The notes: a model not told the origin generated them from the letters alone. Shown: positions 19,218 through 28,864, counted from the first letter of the stretch. The stretch: DNA of 64,000 nt from Symbiodinium natans (GCA_905221605.1 CAJNDS010002237.1:334001-398000); one strand, 5' to 3'. Translations and numbers: made by a program.

Positions 19218-19427
19218 GCTCCAGCAATGGCATGGCTCGATACTCTAAGGTGGTGGACGATGGACGGACCGGGGCAGAAACGCAGGACAGCTACCCAGAG
19301 TCGCATGAAACGTCTCGCTGTGTTGCGGAGAGTGTGCGAGCTTGGCGCTAAAGGGCTGAAGAGCCCGGAAGACACGGAAGCACTACTTGCCTTCCTCTTC
19401 AAGATGTTGGGCTCTATGCAGCTGGGG
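19218..19427 (+). CDS. e14: putative 210-bp exon
   Basis: After GCAGTTGTGTAG. Seventy codons beginning APAMAWLDTLRWW and including LKSPEDTEALLAFLFKMLGS; donor GGG|GTTGGG. Phase 0 at both ends fits e13 and e15. One of the longer exons here and AT-richer than most. Confidence 0.55.
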
Positions 19428-19512
19428 GTTGGGGCGTTGATCTGTATGCGCACCCTTTTATGTGTAAACCCTAAACCCTAAACCTGAAACCCTAAACCCT
19501 GAACACTTGGAG

Positions 19513-19607
19513 GGCCCAGATGCCATGTCCTCGGCAGGACCCCAGGCTCGTGAGCGACGCGCGCAGACGGAGCTGCGGCTGTTTGGATCCGCCCAGCGAG
19601 AGAGATG
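19513..19607 (+). CDS. e15: putative exon
   Basis: After GAACACTTGGAG. Reads GPDAMSSAGPQARERRAQTE then LRLFGSAQRER; donor ATG|GTGAAG. Followed by CCCTAAA arrays at 19631-19712. Confidence 0.6.
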
Positions 19608-19715
19608 GTGAAGGACCCTTGGATCAGACCACCCTAAACCCTAACCCCGAAACCCTAAACCCTAAACCCTAATTAAGCCCTAAACCCTAAACCCTAAACC
19701 CTAAACCCTAAATCC

Positions 19716-20750
19716 AGCATGGGTTCTAGGGCTCAGGGTTCCTGGGGCTTGGGGCATCTGGGGTCGTGATGGGCCCGGCTACCGTAGCTGACCAGGGGTG
19801 GAGGCGCAGCTGAGCCCAGATAGGGCTGCATTCATGGCATTCGGGTTTAGGGTTTAGGGTTTCGGGTTTTAGGGTGTTAGGGTTTTAGGGTTTTGAGTTT
19901 AGGGTTCTTTAATGGCCAGAATCTTCCCGAAGAGGTTGCTGGCTACCTTTGTTATGGGTGAGATACAGACCAGCGCGCCTGGATGATAACAAAGGGAGCT
20001 GTCGCTGTGTATCCCTCAAACTTAAACCCTATCCCTAAAGTTTTGGTTACAGGATTTATACGCATAAAAACTGACGGCTCTTGTGAGTTACCATGCTTAG
20101 CGCGCGACACCAAGTACCAAAACCCTGTAAAGCAAGGGGACCACCTGAAAAGAGCCACACCGCGGCAAAAGTTGTGTTTTCCATTGGATTGCGGAGCGGC
20201 ACCCAGACCGACACCTAAGCGACGGCACTTGTGGAGCCCAAATGGCTTCAGAAGACTTGCCCATCCTAGCCCGCCCAACCTTGGGCTCCTGGCTGTAAAC
20301 CCAGCACCGGGGTCTTAGGAATTCGAAGACTCCGTCGCTATTGTGGGAAGGGTTCGCCTTCATTCTCGCAGCAGATCGAACAAGCCGACCGACACCCGAA
20401 GCTCTTCTGGTACCAGTAGCATGCGTGGGAACAAGACCTTCGTAAAGCGACGGGACCACCTGAAAAGCGACACCCCTTGATGACACGTGTTCATCACCAT
20501 TTAAATAAATACAGTTTAGCAGGTATAGGTATGGTGGTATAAGGTGTCTGGGGTGAACGTGGAATGCCTATAGTTTAAGCTGAGGAGCCCTGGATGCATC
20601 AAGTTTAAGGCACCTTCCCGAAACCCCTAAGCCCAATAACCCCTATAACCCCCTCTACTCAAACCCCTAACAAACCCTTCCTCAACCCTAGAAAGCCCCA
20701 TTTGTTCACCCTGTTCCTGCCATTCCGAGGAGTGATTTGCCTTGGCACTG
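19716..20750. other. Intron-like or intergenic stretch without a firm exon
   Basis: TTTAGGG units at 19845-19905. A possible 30-bp exon at 20053-20082 (FIRIKTDGS) lies between GTTACAG and GTGAGT. A repeated segment ACCACCTGAAAAG appears near 20141 and 20456. No gene can be fixed. Confidence 0.5.
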
Positions 20751-20753
20751 CAG

Positions 20754-20832
20754 CAGCTGCTCCAAAGAAGGATTCGGCCCAAATGAGCACTGCGCTGGCG
20801 CCGCTGCTGCACATGCCGGGATGTTCTGAGGG
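20754..20832 (+). CDS. e16: putative exon, frame uncertain
   Basis: After GGCACTGCAG. Open frames read APKKDSAQMSTALAPLLHMP or SCSKEGFGPNEHCAGAAAAH. Donor GTTCTG at 20833, or a GA donor upstream. The join to e17 was not resolved. Confidence 0.4.
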
Positions 20833-20928
20833 GTTCTGGGCTGCTACTAAACCCTAAACCCTAAACCCTAAAGCCTAAAGCCTAAACCCTACACCCATCT
20901 CGTATGATGTTAGGCGTGGGGGGCCAAG

Positions 20929-21027
20929 GATGTGGAGAAGGCTCGGCGACTGCCTGCCCCGCCATTCGAGGACGAGACGGTCCTCAGCGACAGCCCTCTA
21001 CACAGGCCAGGGAAGACCTGGTTCTTA
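20929..21027 (+). CDS. e17: putative exon
   Basis: After GGGGGCCAAG. Reads DVEKARRLPAPPFEDETVLS then DSPLHRPGKTWFL; donor TTA|GTAGGGTTTAGGG lies in the repeat. Length 99 bp, phase 0/0. Confidence 0.6.
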
Positions 21028-21109
21028 GTAGGGTTTAGGGTTTAGGGTATAGGGTCTAGGGTCTAGGGTGCTGTATTCTGGGGGTAGACCTATATAATCC
21101 TTCAAAGGG

Positions 21110-21140
21110 GTGTCTATATATGCATATATATATATATAGG
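21110..21140. repeat. (TA)n microsatellite within an intron
   Basis: TATATATGCATATATATATATATA tract of about 25 bases between e17 and e18, given here by composition only. Confidence 0.85.
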
Positions 21141-21295
21141 GGGATGTGAGGTACTACTACTACTCCTGCGAGGAAGCAGGGAAAGACTCGGGTAGGGGTG
21201 GGAGGAAATCTCGCCCCGTGTTCTAAAGGAGCCTGCTTTCTCATTGCTTGCTCTTAGCCTTCCAAGGTTTCAAGGGCCCGAGCCCCACAACTCAA

Positions 21296-21530
21296 GCCCT
21301 AAACCCTAAACCCTAAACCCCAAACGCCAAACCCAAACCCCAAACCCCAAACCCCAAACCCCAAACCCCAAACCCCAAACCCCAAACCCCAAACCCCAAA
21401 CCCCAAACCCCAAACCCAAAACCCAAAACCCAAAAACCCTAAACCCTAAACCCTAAACCCTAAGCCCTAAACCCTAAACCCTAAAACCTTAAAACCCTAA
21501 ACCCTAAACCCTAAACCCTAAACCCTCACC
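21296..21530. repeat. CCCTAAA/CCCCAAA array upstream of e18
   Basis: About 33 units: CCCTAAA at both ends and a central CCCCAAA block (about 21320-21415). Ends nine bases before the e18 acceptor. Confidence 0.95.
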
Positions 21531-21539
21531 AAACGCCAG

Positions 21540-21598
21540 CACAGGAGCGCTCCTGAGATGCCTTCACTTCGCCCGAAGCATGGGCAGAGGCAGTCGGA
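21540..21598 (+). CDS. e18: putative exon
   Basis: After ACCAAACGCCAG. Reads HRSAPEMPSLRPKHGQRQS; donor GTGAGC. Leaves GA, which with the first G of e19 makes GAG (Glu). Confidence 0.55.
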
Positions 21599-21683
21599 GT
21601 GAGCAGTTCTACTAGGACTACACAAGTGACAAGCACCCGTTATAAGGTCGGGGTTTAGGGTTTAGGGCTTAGGCCGACCCCAA

Positions 21684-21807
21684 GCCCTAAACCCTAAACC
21701 CTAAACCCTAAACCCTAAACCCTAAACCCTAAACCCTAAACCCTAAACCCTAAACCCTAAACCCTAAACCCTAAACCCTAAACCCTAAACCCTAAACCCT
21801 AAACCCC
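21684..21807. repeat. CCCTAAA array upstream of e19
   Basis: About 17 perfect CCCTAAA units, opposite to the short TTTAGGG pair at 21652-21667 inside the same 242-bp intron. Confidence 0.97.
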
Positions 21808-21840
21808 TAATGCGTTGCCGGCGCCCTGCGCTCTGTGCAG

Positions 21841-21913
21841 GTCTGACGGCCAGCATGGCGTGTCGAACGTGGTTCCGGTCTTCAACTTTCCTCGCGAGCT
21901 GGTCCAGTCCTGA
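21841..21913 (+). CDS. e19: putative terminal exon
   Basis: After CTCTGTGCAG. In phase with e18 it reads SDGQHGVSNVVPVFNFPREL then VQS and TGA at 21911-21913. An alternative frame is open to a GC donor, GAAG|GCAACC, so this may not be terminal. Confidence 0.5.
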
Positions 21914-22170
21914 GCACGAAGGCAACCGCTACAATCTTCAGGTCCGAGTATTCTGGGTCCTTGTTGGTTATAACTGCACATTTTTGTCATTAAGTTCCCA
22001 AGAAGGACTAAAATGATAATTTTTAATATCGCCCCAACAATGAAGCAGCGTTGCGTGTGTGCTTTGTGATGAAGCCTCGGCTTAAGTATGCCGAGTACAC
22101 TCTACACGAGGTCTCCTGTGAGCATGCGAGCTGCATGCAATGCTGTACTCAGCTTCTTGTGGCTCTGAAG

Positions 22171-22330
22171 GCGAGTGCCATGCGACGAATGCATCCAAGA
22201 CTTAGGGGCACTCCTGAGACCGATCTGCAGGCGTGTGACGACAACCACAGTGGCCGCAGTGTCCGAACGCTTGTCCCGAAGAAACGTGGTAGCTGTGGAT
22301 GTGACATTGCATATCTACCCACCTCAGCCC
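22171..22330 (+). CDS. e20: coding-like segment, borders uncertain
   Basis: One frame reads VPCDECIQDLGALLRPICRR then VTTTTVAAVSERLSRRN, protein-like. The acceptor may be GCTCTGAAG; the donor is not fixed. CCCTAAA repeats begin just downstream at about 22331. Confidence 0.3.
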
Positions 22331-22407
22331 GAAACCCTAAAACTCCCCAAACCCTAAACCCTAAACCCTAAACCCTACGTAAACCCTAAACCCTAAACCC
22401 TAAACAG

Positions 22408-22515
22408 CCGATGCCGCTGAAGAGCTGGCTATGTTGGAAGAGTGCGCCGCGGCCGGCCGGCGCCGCCCCGAAGCCCGAGCAGGGATGCGCCGAGCACGTG
22501 AAGCCGCTGCTTCAG
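22408..22515 (+). CDS. e21: first exon seen of the coiled-coil-like gene
   Basis: Acceptor is the end of the repeat itself (CCCTAAACAG|). Donor CTTCAG|GTCAGG. Phase 0/0 reads PMPLKSWLCWKSAPRPAGAA and on to ...EHVKPLLQ. It includes an ATG at its second codon, so it could hold the start. Another frame (DAAEELAMLEECAAAGRRRP) is open but out of phase with e22. Confidence 0.6.
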
Positions 22516-22544
22516 GTCAGGGCTTTCCAGACGAGTCTGGGCTG

Positions 22545-22650
22545 CTGTTAGGGTTTAGGGTTTAGGGTTTTAGGGTTTAGGGTTTAGGGTTTAGGGTTCA
22601 GGGTTTAGGGTTTAGGGTTTAGGGATTAGGGTTTAGGGTTAGGGGTTAGG
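22545..22650. repeat. TTTAGGG array in the e21-e22 intron
   Basis: About 13 TTTAGGG-type units. The rest of the 511-bp intron carries degenerate units and a TTTTGTTTTTTTTGGG tract. Confidence 0.93.
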
Positions 22651-23026
22651 GGTTTAGGAGGGTGGAGGGTTTAGGTTCTAGGAGCTTGTGGAGAAACTTA
22701 GGGTCAGGGCTTAGGTGGGTTTTAGGAAGCTCAGGAGGGTTGAGGAGGGTTTAGGAGGGCTTAGGGTATCGGAGCCTAGTTGGAGCTCAAAAATTAGGGT
22801 TACCAGAATAGAGGAGGGTGTGGGGTTCCCTAATATGGGAGTGTTTCCTGTCCCTTAAGAGCAATCCCAGGCTTTGCATGCAGCGGCGCGGTGCCCTGCA
22901 GCGGGTGACTTGGTAGCCCACTGGTACCCTTTTGTTTTTTTTGGGTCCCTAAACCCTGAACGCTGCACCCTGATCCCTAGACCCTAAGCCCTTAAGCATG
23001 ATAATCATTCGGTCATTATTGGGCAG

Positions 23027-23335
23027 AAGGTGAAGGACGCCCTGGAGAAGGTCGATTGCCGGGACTACCAGGCCCGCCTCTTGGCGGCGCAGGCGGCGTC
23101 TGCGGCCTTGCGGACGAAGCTCGAGCGGAGGGCCCAAAGCGCCGCGGAAGGCGCCGAGGTCCAAGCCCCGGAGGCTCGCGGGCACGCGGCGCCAGAAGCA
23201 GCGCAGCCGCCCGCACCGGCGGCGGTGTGCAACAGCAAGGTGCAGAGGACGGCCGATGCCTGGAAGGCCGAAGTTTCAAGGCTGAGCCTGGCCTTGGCGG
23301 AAAGGCGGCGGCTCAATGATTGCCTGAAGCTGGAG
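23027..23335 (+). CDS. e22: 309-bp exon, coiled-coil-like
   Basis: Between TTATTGGGCAG and GTGGGG. 103 codons begin KVKDALEKVDCRDYQARLLA and end AERRRLNDCLKLE. Rich in Ala, Glu, Arg and Leu with heptad-like spacing, interrupted by an Ala/Pro/Glu hinge (about codons 45-68). The helical pattern continues into e23 (VQVQETAFQSL), the best single argument that the telomere-type segment between them is spliced out. Confidence 0.75.
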
Positions 23336-23603
23336 GTGGGGGGGTTGAGGATGGGGTATGAGGGTGAACTGATGGCAAGAAACATTCGGGGCGAGGAGGC
23401 TTCCCTGGCGGCGTAGAGGGTTGAGGGTTTAGGGCCCTGATCTAAGCCCTAAACCCGAAACCCCCAACCCGAAAACCCGAAACCCTAGAAAACCTAAACC
23501 CTAAAAACCCCAAACCCCAAACCCCAAACCCCAAACCCCAAACCCCAAACCCCAAACCCCAAACCCTAAACCCTAAAACCCTCAAACCCTAAACCCTGGA
23601 GAG
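23336..23603 (+). other. Putative 268-bp intron made largely of telomere-type repeat (e22-e23)
   Basis: Starts GTGGGGG, carries a short GGGTTTAGGG near 23420, then CCCTAAA/CCCCAAA units from about 23445 to 23598, ending GGAGAG. Removing it joins two helical coding frames in phase 0. Confidence 0.65.
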
Positions 23604-23689
23604 GTTCAGGTTCAGGAGACGGCATTCCAGTCGCTGATCCAGCTGGGCGACCACCAAGTGGCAGACCTCTCCTGTGTCCAGGACCCTGA
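23604..23689 (+). CDS. e23: putative exon
   Basis: Reads VQVQETAFQSLIQLGDHQVA then DLSCVQDP; donor is GA|GTTTAGGG, the repeat itself. Leaves two bases for e24. Confidence 0.7.
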
Positions 23690-23927
23690 GTTTAGGGTTT
23701 TAGGGTTTAGGGTTTGGGGTTTAGGGTTCCGAGGCAAGTAAGGAAATCTAGGCATTAGTGTTTAGGGTTCAGGGTTTCGGGTTTCGGGTTTAGGCTTTTG
23801 GGGCTTAGGGATTAGAAGGCTAAGCGGTTCGTGTCTTAAATTAGATTTTGGGTTTCGGACTTCAAAGTTCCACCTTGACATTCTGTGTGAATAGCACATA
23901 TCATCATAGCATCTCTAAGCGGGGAGA

Positions 23928-24420
23928 GAGACAGAGAGACAGAGAGAGACAGAGAGAGACAGAGAGAGGCAGAGAGAGACAGAGAGAGACAGAGAGAGAC
24001 AGAGAGAGACAGAGAGAGACAGAGAGAGACAGAGAGAGACAGAGAGAGACAGAGAGAGACAGAGAGAGACACAGAGAGAGACAGAGAGAGAGACACAGAG
24101 AGAGACAGAGAGAGAGACAGAGAGAGAGACAGAGAGAGACAGAGAGAGACAGAGAGAGACAGAGAGAGACAGAGAGAGACAGAGAGAGACAGAGAGAGAC
24201 AGAGAGAGACAGAGAGAGACAGAGAGAGACAGAGAGAGACAGAAAGAGACAGAGAGAGACAGAGAGAGACAGAGAGAGACAGAGAGAGACAGAGAGAGAC
24301 AGAGAGAGACAGAGAGAGACAGAGAGAGACAGAGAGACAGAGACACAGAGGCACAGAGACACAGAGACACAGAGACAGAGACAGAGACACAGATGGAGAC
24401 CGAGACTGAGACAGACACGG
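23928..24420. repeat. (GAGAGACA)n microsatellite, ~490 bp
   Basis: Long array of GAGACAGA-type 8-bp units with minor changes, inside the putative intron e23-e24. It yields repeating SLSLSVSL / RERQRETE peptides in all frames, which are not genes. Confidence 0.95.
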
Positions 24421-24642
24421 AGACGAACAGACCCCTACACAGACAGATAAGAACTTGAGGACTGCTATACCGGGAGCTTCAATTCCCCAAACAATGTGTT
24501 AAGCAGAGTAAGAGGGGGCTAATATAGGGGCCTGAATAGTCAGAATGGGGTTTTGGGGGGTTATTGTAGTATACATTAGTATAACTATCAAGGGACCTAG
24601 GGAATAATCTGAGTAATCTTCCGTCACCTATATTGGATCGAG

Positions 24643-24697
24643 TGCGCCGTGCGGCTGGGCGGTGCGCTCCCTGCCGGCTGCATGTTTCTTCGCGAAG
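24643..24697 (+). CDS. e24: putative exon, GC donor
   Basis: After TTGGATCGAG. In phase with e23 it reads APCGWAVRSLPAACFFAK; donor GCGAAG|GCGTTTAGGG is GC type and abuts the repeat. Confidence 0.55.
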
Positions 24698-24837
24698 GCG
24701 TTTAGGGTTTAGGGTTCAGGTTGTAGGGTTTACAAGGGTTTAGGGATTAGGGCTGTGCGCATTTTGGAAGACAATCGCGCTCTCGCCTAGGCGCGGGCGT
24801 GCCCGCGCTCCCTGTCCTCGAAGCGGTCATGTTTTTT

Positions 24838-24985
24838 AGGCGTCTGTGCCCACGAACTGCGAAAGTGTCGTCGCTTTTGGACGTCGGGGCTCGCGAACTG
24901 CGAAATCGTCATTGCTTTCGGACGTCTGGGCTTGCGAAATGCCAACAAGTGTCGTCATGTTTCACGTCTGGGCTTACATGGTCTC
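24838..24985. repeat. ~41-bp tandem repeat, three to four copies
   Basis: GTCTGTGCCCACGAACTGCG and its variants (GGGCTCGCGAACTGCG, GGGCTTGCGAAATGCC) recur with GTCGTC...GGAC spacing. Confidence 0.7.
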
Positions 24986-25192
24986 ACAGTTTGATCTACG
25001 CTGGCATAATCTGATGTTTGTTGACATTTGTTGACCATGATTATGGCATATTCTTCACAATGATTAAAGGTATATTCCTTACTATGATTTAGGGTCTATT
25101 CCTTCTTCAGTATGATTGAAGGCATACGGCTTAATATGATTTAAGACAAATTTCAGGAAGGTCTATTCCTTGCCTGGCTCTGGACTATCTAG

Positions 25193-25284
25193 GAGCGGAA
25201 TGCGTCCTTGGCACAAGAGCACGAGCAATCGAGCCTCGAGTGCCGCGAGCATCACCGGACTTACTGGCAGGAGCAGGCCAACAG
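25193..25284 (+). CDS. e25: putative exon, Glu/His-rich helix
   Basis: Between ACTATCTAG and GTTAGTG. Reads ERNASLAQEHEQSSLECREH then HRTYWQEQAN. Typical coiled-coil composition; phase fits e24 and e26. Confidence 0.7.
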
Positions 25285-25512
25285 GTTAGTGATTAGGGTA
25301 ACCCCAAACCCTTGACTCCAAACCTAAAGCCTGAACCCAGGACCCTAAGTGTAGGGCTTAAGCTGTAGGGTTTTCGTTTCTTTTGCTTCTTTATGGTCAG
25401 TTCTCTAAACATGATGGTCCCTTTCGGAATGCCCTAGATTGAGGATGCTGTAGGGACCCCCCAAACAACTGCAATAAGACAGAGTGTTGTCCATTCATGG
25501 AAGTCGCTGCAG

Positions 25513-25561
25513 GAGAGACCCTCAAAGGGCCTCCAGTCTAGATCAACCCGGAAGTACGCCA
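25513..25561 (+). CDS. e26: putative exon
   Basis: After AGTCGCTGCAG. Reads RDPQRASSLDQPGSTP across the junction; donor CCA|GTTTAGGGTTTAGGG is the repeat. Confidence 0.6.
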
Positions 25562-25641
25562 GTTTAGGGTTTAGGGTTTGAAGACGTTTCCCTCGACCCC
25601 AGACCCTTTTTGCACACTGTGAACCCCAATCCCTGAACCAG

Positions 25642-25673
25642 CTTCAAGAAGCGTTTGCTTTCCAAGTTGCGCG
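25642..25673 (+). CDS. e27: putative 32-bp micro-exon
   Basis: Between CCTGAACCAG and GTTTTTG. Reads LQEAFAFQVA and leaves CG, completing Arg with e28. Confidence 0.55.
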
Positions 25674-25848
25674 GTTTTTGCAATGCGGGTTGGCATGGAC
25701 CCCCCCCCCCCCTACGCCCTAAACCTCCAAACCCCACAACCCCCAAACCCTATAACCCCCAAACCCTAAACCCTGAACCCCAAACCCTAAACCCCAAACC
25801 CTAAACCCTAAACCCCAAACCCTAAACCCTAAACCCTAAACCCTCAAG

Positions 25849-25957
25849 CTCTCTGGAGGCACCTTACCAGGGCTCCGACGTAGACGACGTCGACGGCTTG
25901 CAGCTCCGCGCCGCGTCGCTGCACAAGGAGCTCAGCAAGCTGGAGGCCTCAGTCGAG
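25849..25957 (+). CDS. e28: putative exon, acidic then coiled-coil
   Basis: After CTAAACCCTCAAG. Reads SLEAPYQGSDVDDVDGLQLR then AASLHKELSKLEASVE; donor GAG|GTTTAGGG. Only this phase gives the acidic/heptad sequence, and it is the phase demanded by e27. Confidence 0.75.
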
Positions 25958-25988
25958 GTTTAGGGTTTAGGGTTTAGGGTTTAGGGTT

Positions 25989-26172
25989 AGGGCTTCTAGG
26001 GCTTCTAGGGCTTCTAGGGCTTCTAGGGCTTCTAGGGCTTCTAGGGCTTCTAGGGCTTCTAGGGCTTCTAGGGCTTCTAGGGCTTCTGGGGCTTCTGGGG
26101 CTTCTAGGGCTTCTAGGGCTTCTAGGGCTTCTAGGGCTTCTAGGGCTTCTAGGCTTCTGGGGCTTCTAGGGT
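25989..26172. repeat. 9-bp tandem array GGGCTTCTA
   Basis: About 20 units directly after TTTAGGG repeats. Looks like a lengthened derivative of the telomere-type unit. Confidence 0.95.
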
Positions 26173-26285
26173 TCAGGGCTTGGGCGGTTTAGGGTTTAGG
26201 GGGTAGCTTAGGGACCCTGAGCCCTCAACTTCAAACTTAGTCCATCGAAGCTCCAACCCCCCCTTCCCCCCCTCCCCAACGCCAG

Positions 26286-26358
26286 GCCAAACTCCTCGAA
26301 GCGCGTCGTGCCGCCGACAGTGCGTCCCAGGACTATGGGAACAATAGGCGGAAAAAGG
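26286..26358 (+). CDS. e29: putative exon, GA donor
   Basis: After CCCCAACGCCAG. Reads AKLLEARRAADSASQDYGNN then RRKK. No GT follows; the likely donor is AAAAAGG|GACCCT (GA type), and the phase it leaves fits e30. CCCTAAA repeats begin immediately. Confidence 0.6.
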
Positions 26359-26488
26359 GACCCTAAACCCTATAAACCCTAAACCCCAAACCCTACACCA
26401 GAAACCCTGTAAACCCTAAACCCTAAACCCACGTGACTCAGCAGGTTCAGGGCTTTCCCTTCTTTCCTCATATGCGAGCCTATTTCAG

Positions 26489-26557
26489 AGTACAGCTCAG
26501 TACTCGAGCGCCGTCTATGCCTCCACCCAGAAAAGCCTCAATACCTCCTCAATTCAG
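26489..26557 (+). CDS. e30: putative exon, GA donor
   Basis: After GCCTATTTCAG. Reads YSSVLERRLCLHPEKPQYLL then NS; donor TTCAG|GAATAT. Joins beyond this exon were not resolved. The next 320 bases are AT-rich with TA microsatellites. Confidence 0.5.
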
Positions 26558-27324
26558 GAATATATCTGCAGACATATCATACATAAATAATACATACATA
26601 TAAACATAAATAAATATATATATATATATTTATTTATATAGAAATGTAAATATCAATATAAATATCAACTTGAGATACGCAGGAGTTCAGTTCGCGACAT
26701 TCAGGAAGTTATCAGAATTGGGTGACATAACAATTATTTCCAATGCCCTTATTATATTCTCATTGGGAGCCTGAGCCCTAGAAGCACCGTGAAGCACTCA
26801 CGTTTATCATCATACAGTGGAATAGTAAATGAAATCGTATCCTTATAGTCAAGCTCCGTAGCAGCCCAGGTTGGGGTCTTGGCTTTGCTTTTTCCGCTCC
26901 AAAGTTTTTGTTGCCGGACGGGGGTTTTCAACCTACTAACCTACTGAGCCTCCTAAACCCTGCCCTAAACCCAATAAACCCCATACTCCCCTACCAACCC
27001 TATCCTCTTCAACCCTACGAGCCCTCGAAGCGCTGTAAGCCCCTGGAAACACTGGAAAAGTCTGGACACCCTAGAAAACCAGGAGTCAAGAAACCCTAGA
27101 AACCCGAAACCCTGGCTACGAACCTTAGCAAACCGTGAGCCCTACTCAACATCTCAACACCCTGAACCCCAAACTCCAACCCCTAAACCCTAACCCTTTT
27201 TCAACCCCCAACTACGGTTCGGACCTTAAACCATGGACCCCAACTAAAACCCTGAACCCTAAACCTGAACGCTGAACCCTAATCCTAAACTCTGAACCCT
27301 GAACCCTGACCCGGACCTCCGAAG

Positions 27325-27388
27325 GACGCCTTGGGAGCTGCGCGAGGGGTCCTGCACAAGAGTTTCGAGGCTCGAGCGCTGCCGGGTG
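27325..27388 (+). CDS. e31: putative exon
   Basis: After GGACCTCCGAAG. Reads DALGAARGVLHKSFEARALP; donor GTTGGT or GTGGTT three bases earlier, both in the same phase. TTTAGGG repeats follow at 27412. Confidence 0.55.
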
Positions 27389-27459
27389 GTTGGTGAACCC
27401 AGAGATTAGGGTTTAGGGTTTAGGGTTTAGGGTTTCGGGTTTCGGGTTTAGGGTTCGCC

Positions 27460-28340
27460 AGCTAGCTGGCACACAGGGCATTAGTTGGAAAAGGATCTTC
27501 TGATTTGGGGTCTCCACGGCGCAACCCCATTGCTTTCAAAGTTTCACTTCTTGGAAAAAACCAGTCGCAACCCTGCCCTCTCCACATATAGATGCCCCCC
27601 TCCCAGATGCCTGTAAGGCACAAATTGGTTCCAAAATTGGAGAACAAGACCCACACCCTGCGCTTCTCCTCCCAGATATCTCTGTTCAGATTGGCTGCTC
27701 TGAAGGTCAAAAACTGGCCAGAAGCTCCAAAATTGGCCCCAAAAGGCGAAATTGTTTCGCAGAAGGCCCAAAAATTGCAGAACTTGGCTGCAGAAGACCC
27801 AAACCGGCCCCCAGAAGGCCCAAAAGGGCCCCAGAAAGCCGATATCCCCCTAAACCCCCTTTTCCAAATCACTTTACAAACCGATGACAACACAGTCAAA
27901 GTCCATCTAAACCCCTAAATCAAAAAACACTTGAACGGCTTGTAAGAATTCCTTTCACAGCCCCTTGCCAACTCATGTTGAAATCCCTTCCCAGTGTCAC
28001 CATGCAGGGATTCACGTAACCCCTCCAAATCAAAACGCTTCAACTAGCTGGCGCATGTAGGCAGCCCCCTGAAGGGCCGTAAGGGCTTAGGGTTTACACA
28101 AGGGTTTGTGTTATGCATAGGCCTCGTGGGGTATAGTTAGTTGGGGAATAGGTTTCAGGATGGTTTCAGGTGTCGTCTCCCTTTGCTTCAGAATCATACC
28201 TTGAATCTTGTGAAGTCTCATCGTTGATCCCTATATAGTTGTGCTCCTGACTTTGGGGACCCCACCCAAAAAAGGAGTATGTTGTGTGTGGTTTTTGTAT
28301 TATTATTATTATTACTACTATTATTATGATTGTTATTATT
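27460..28340. other. Non-repeat stretch without a firm gene
   Basis: Contains CCAAAATTGG-type imperfect repeats (27625-27840) and a (TTA)n tract at 28296-28345. Short open frames are present on both strands. I see no supported exon. Confidence 0.5.
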
Positions 28341-28368
28341 ATGTCTTTTGTTAACTTTTTGCTTTCAG

Positions 28369-28456
28369 CTTTCATGCGGTCGTCAAAGCAGATTCGAACG
28401 CCTCAGTTCCCACCGGCCGGACTCAAGAGGGCCGATTTGCTCACAAAGCTTCGTCG
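28369..28456 (+). CDS. e32: putative exon with canonical splice sites
   Basis: Pyrimidine tract AACTTTTTGCTTTCAG and donor TCGTCG|GTAAGC. In phase with e31 it reads FMRSSKQIRTPQFPPAGLKR then ADLLTKLR. Confidence 0.65.
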
Positions 28457-28588
28457 GTAAGCCTTTGAACCCCAGAACCCTAGAACCCCAGAACCCTAGA
28501 ACCCTAGAACCTCAGACAAGAAGCCCAAACCCGAAACCCTAAACCCACAAACCCTCAGTCCCCCAAACCCGAAGCCCCCAAAACTCCC

Positions 28589-28666
28589 AAACTAAACCCT
28601 AAACCCTAAACCCTAAACCCTAAACCCTAAACCCTAAACCCTAAACCCTAAACCCTAAACCCCCCG
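28589..28666. repeat. CCCTAAA array upstream of e33
   Basis: Eleven perfect units. Confidence 0.95.
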
Positions 28667-28694
28667 AACCCGACATCTGAAGGCTGCCTTGCAG

Positions 28695-28733
28695 TCCCCC
28701 AGCTCGGGGTCTCCTCCGGCGGTTGAGGCCTCA
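28695..28733 (+). CDS. e33: putative short exon
   Basis: After GCTGCCTTGCAG. Reads PPARGLLRRLRP in the phase of e32, or SPSSGSPPAVEAS in another. The 3' border is either GC at 28728 or GA at 28734 (CA|GATTTAGGG). Confidence 0.4.
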
Positions 28734-28864
28734 GATTTAGGGTTCAGGGTTCAGAGTTTAGGGTTCAGAGTTTAGGGTTTGGGGTTCAGGGTTTAGGGTT
28801 CAGGCTTTAGTAGTTATTAGGGTTCAGGGTTTAGTAATGAAGGGTTTAGGTCCGTATGACGCAG

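Noticed and set aside
22051-22371. 107-codon frame overlapping e20
   Set aside because: Runs into CCCTAAA repeat at its 3' end; the alternative frame of e20 looks more protein-like, though neither is proven.
23836-24450. Frames of 150-200 codons on both strands (SLSLSV, RERQRE)
   Set aside because: Microsatellite translation only.
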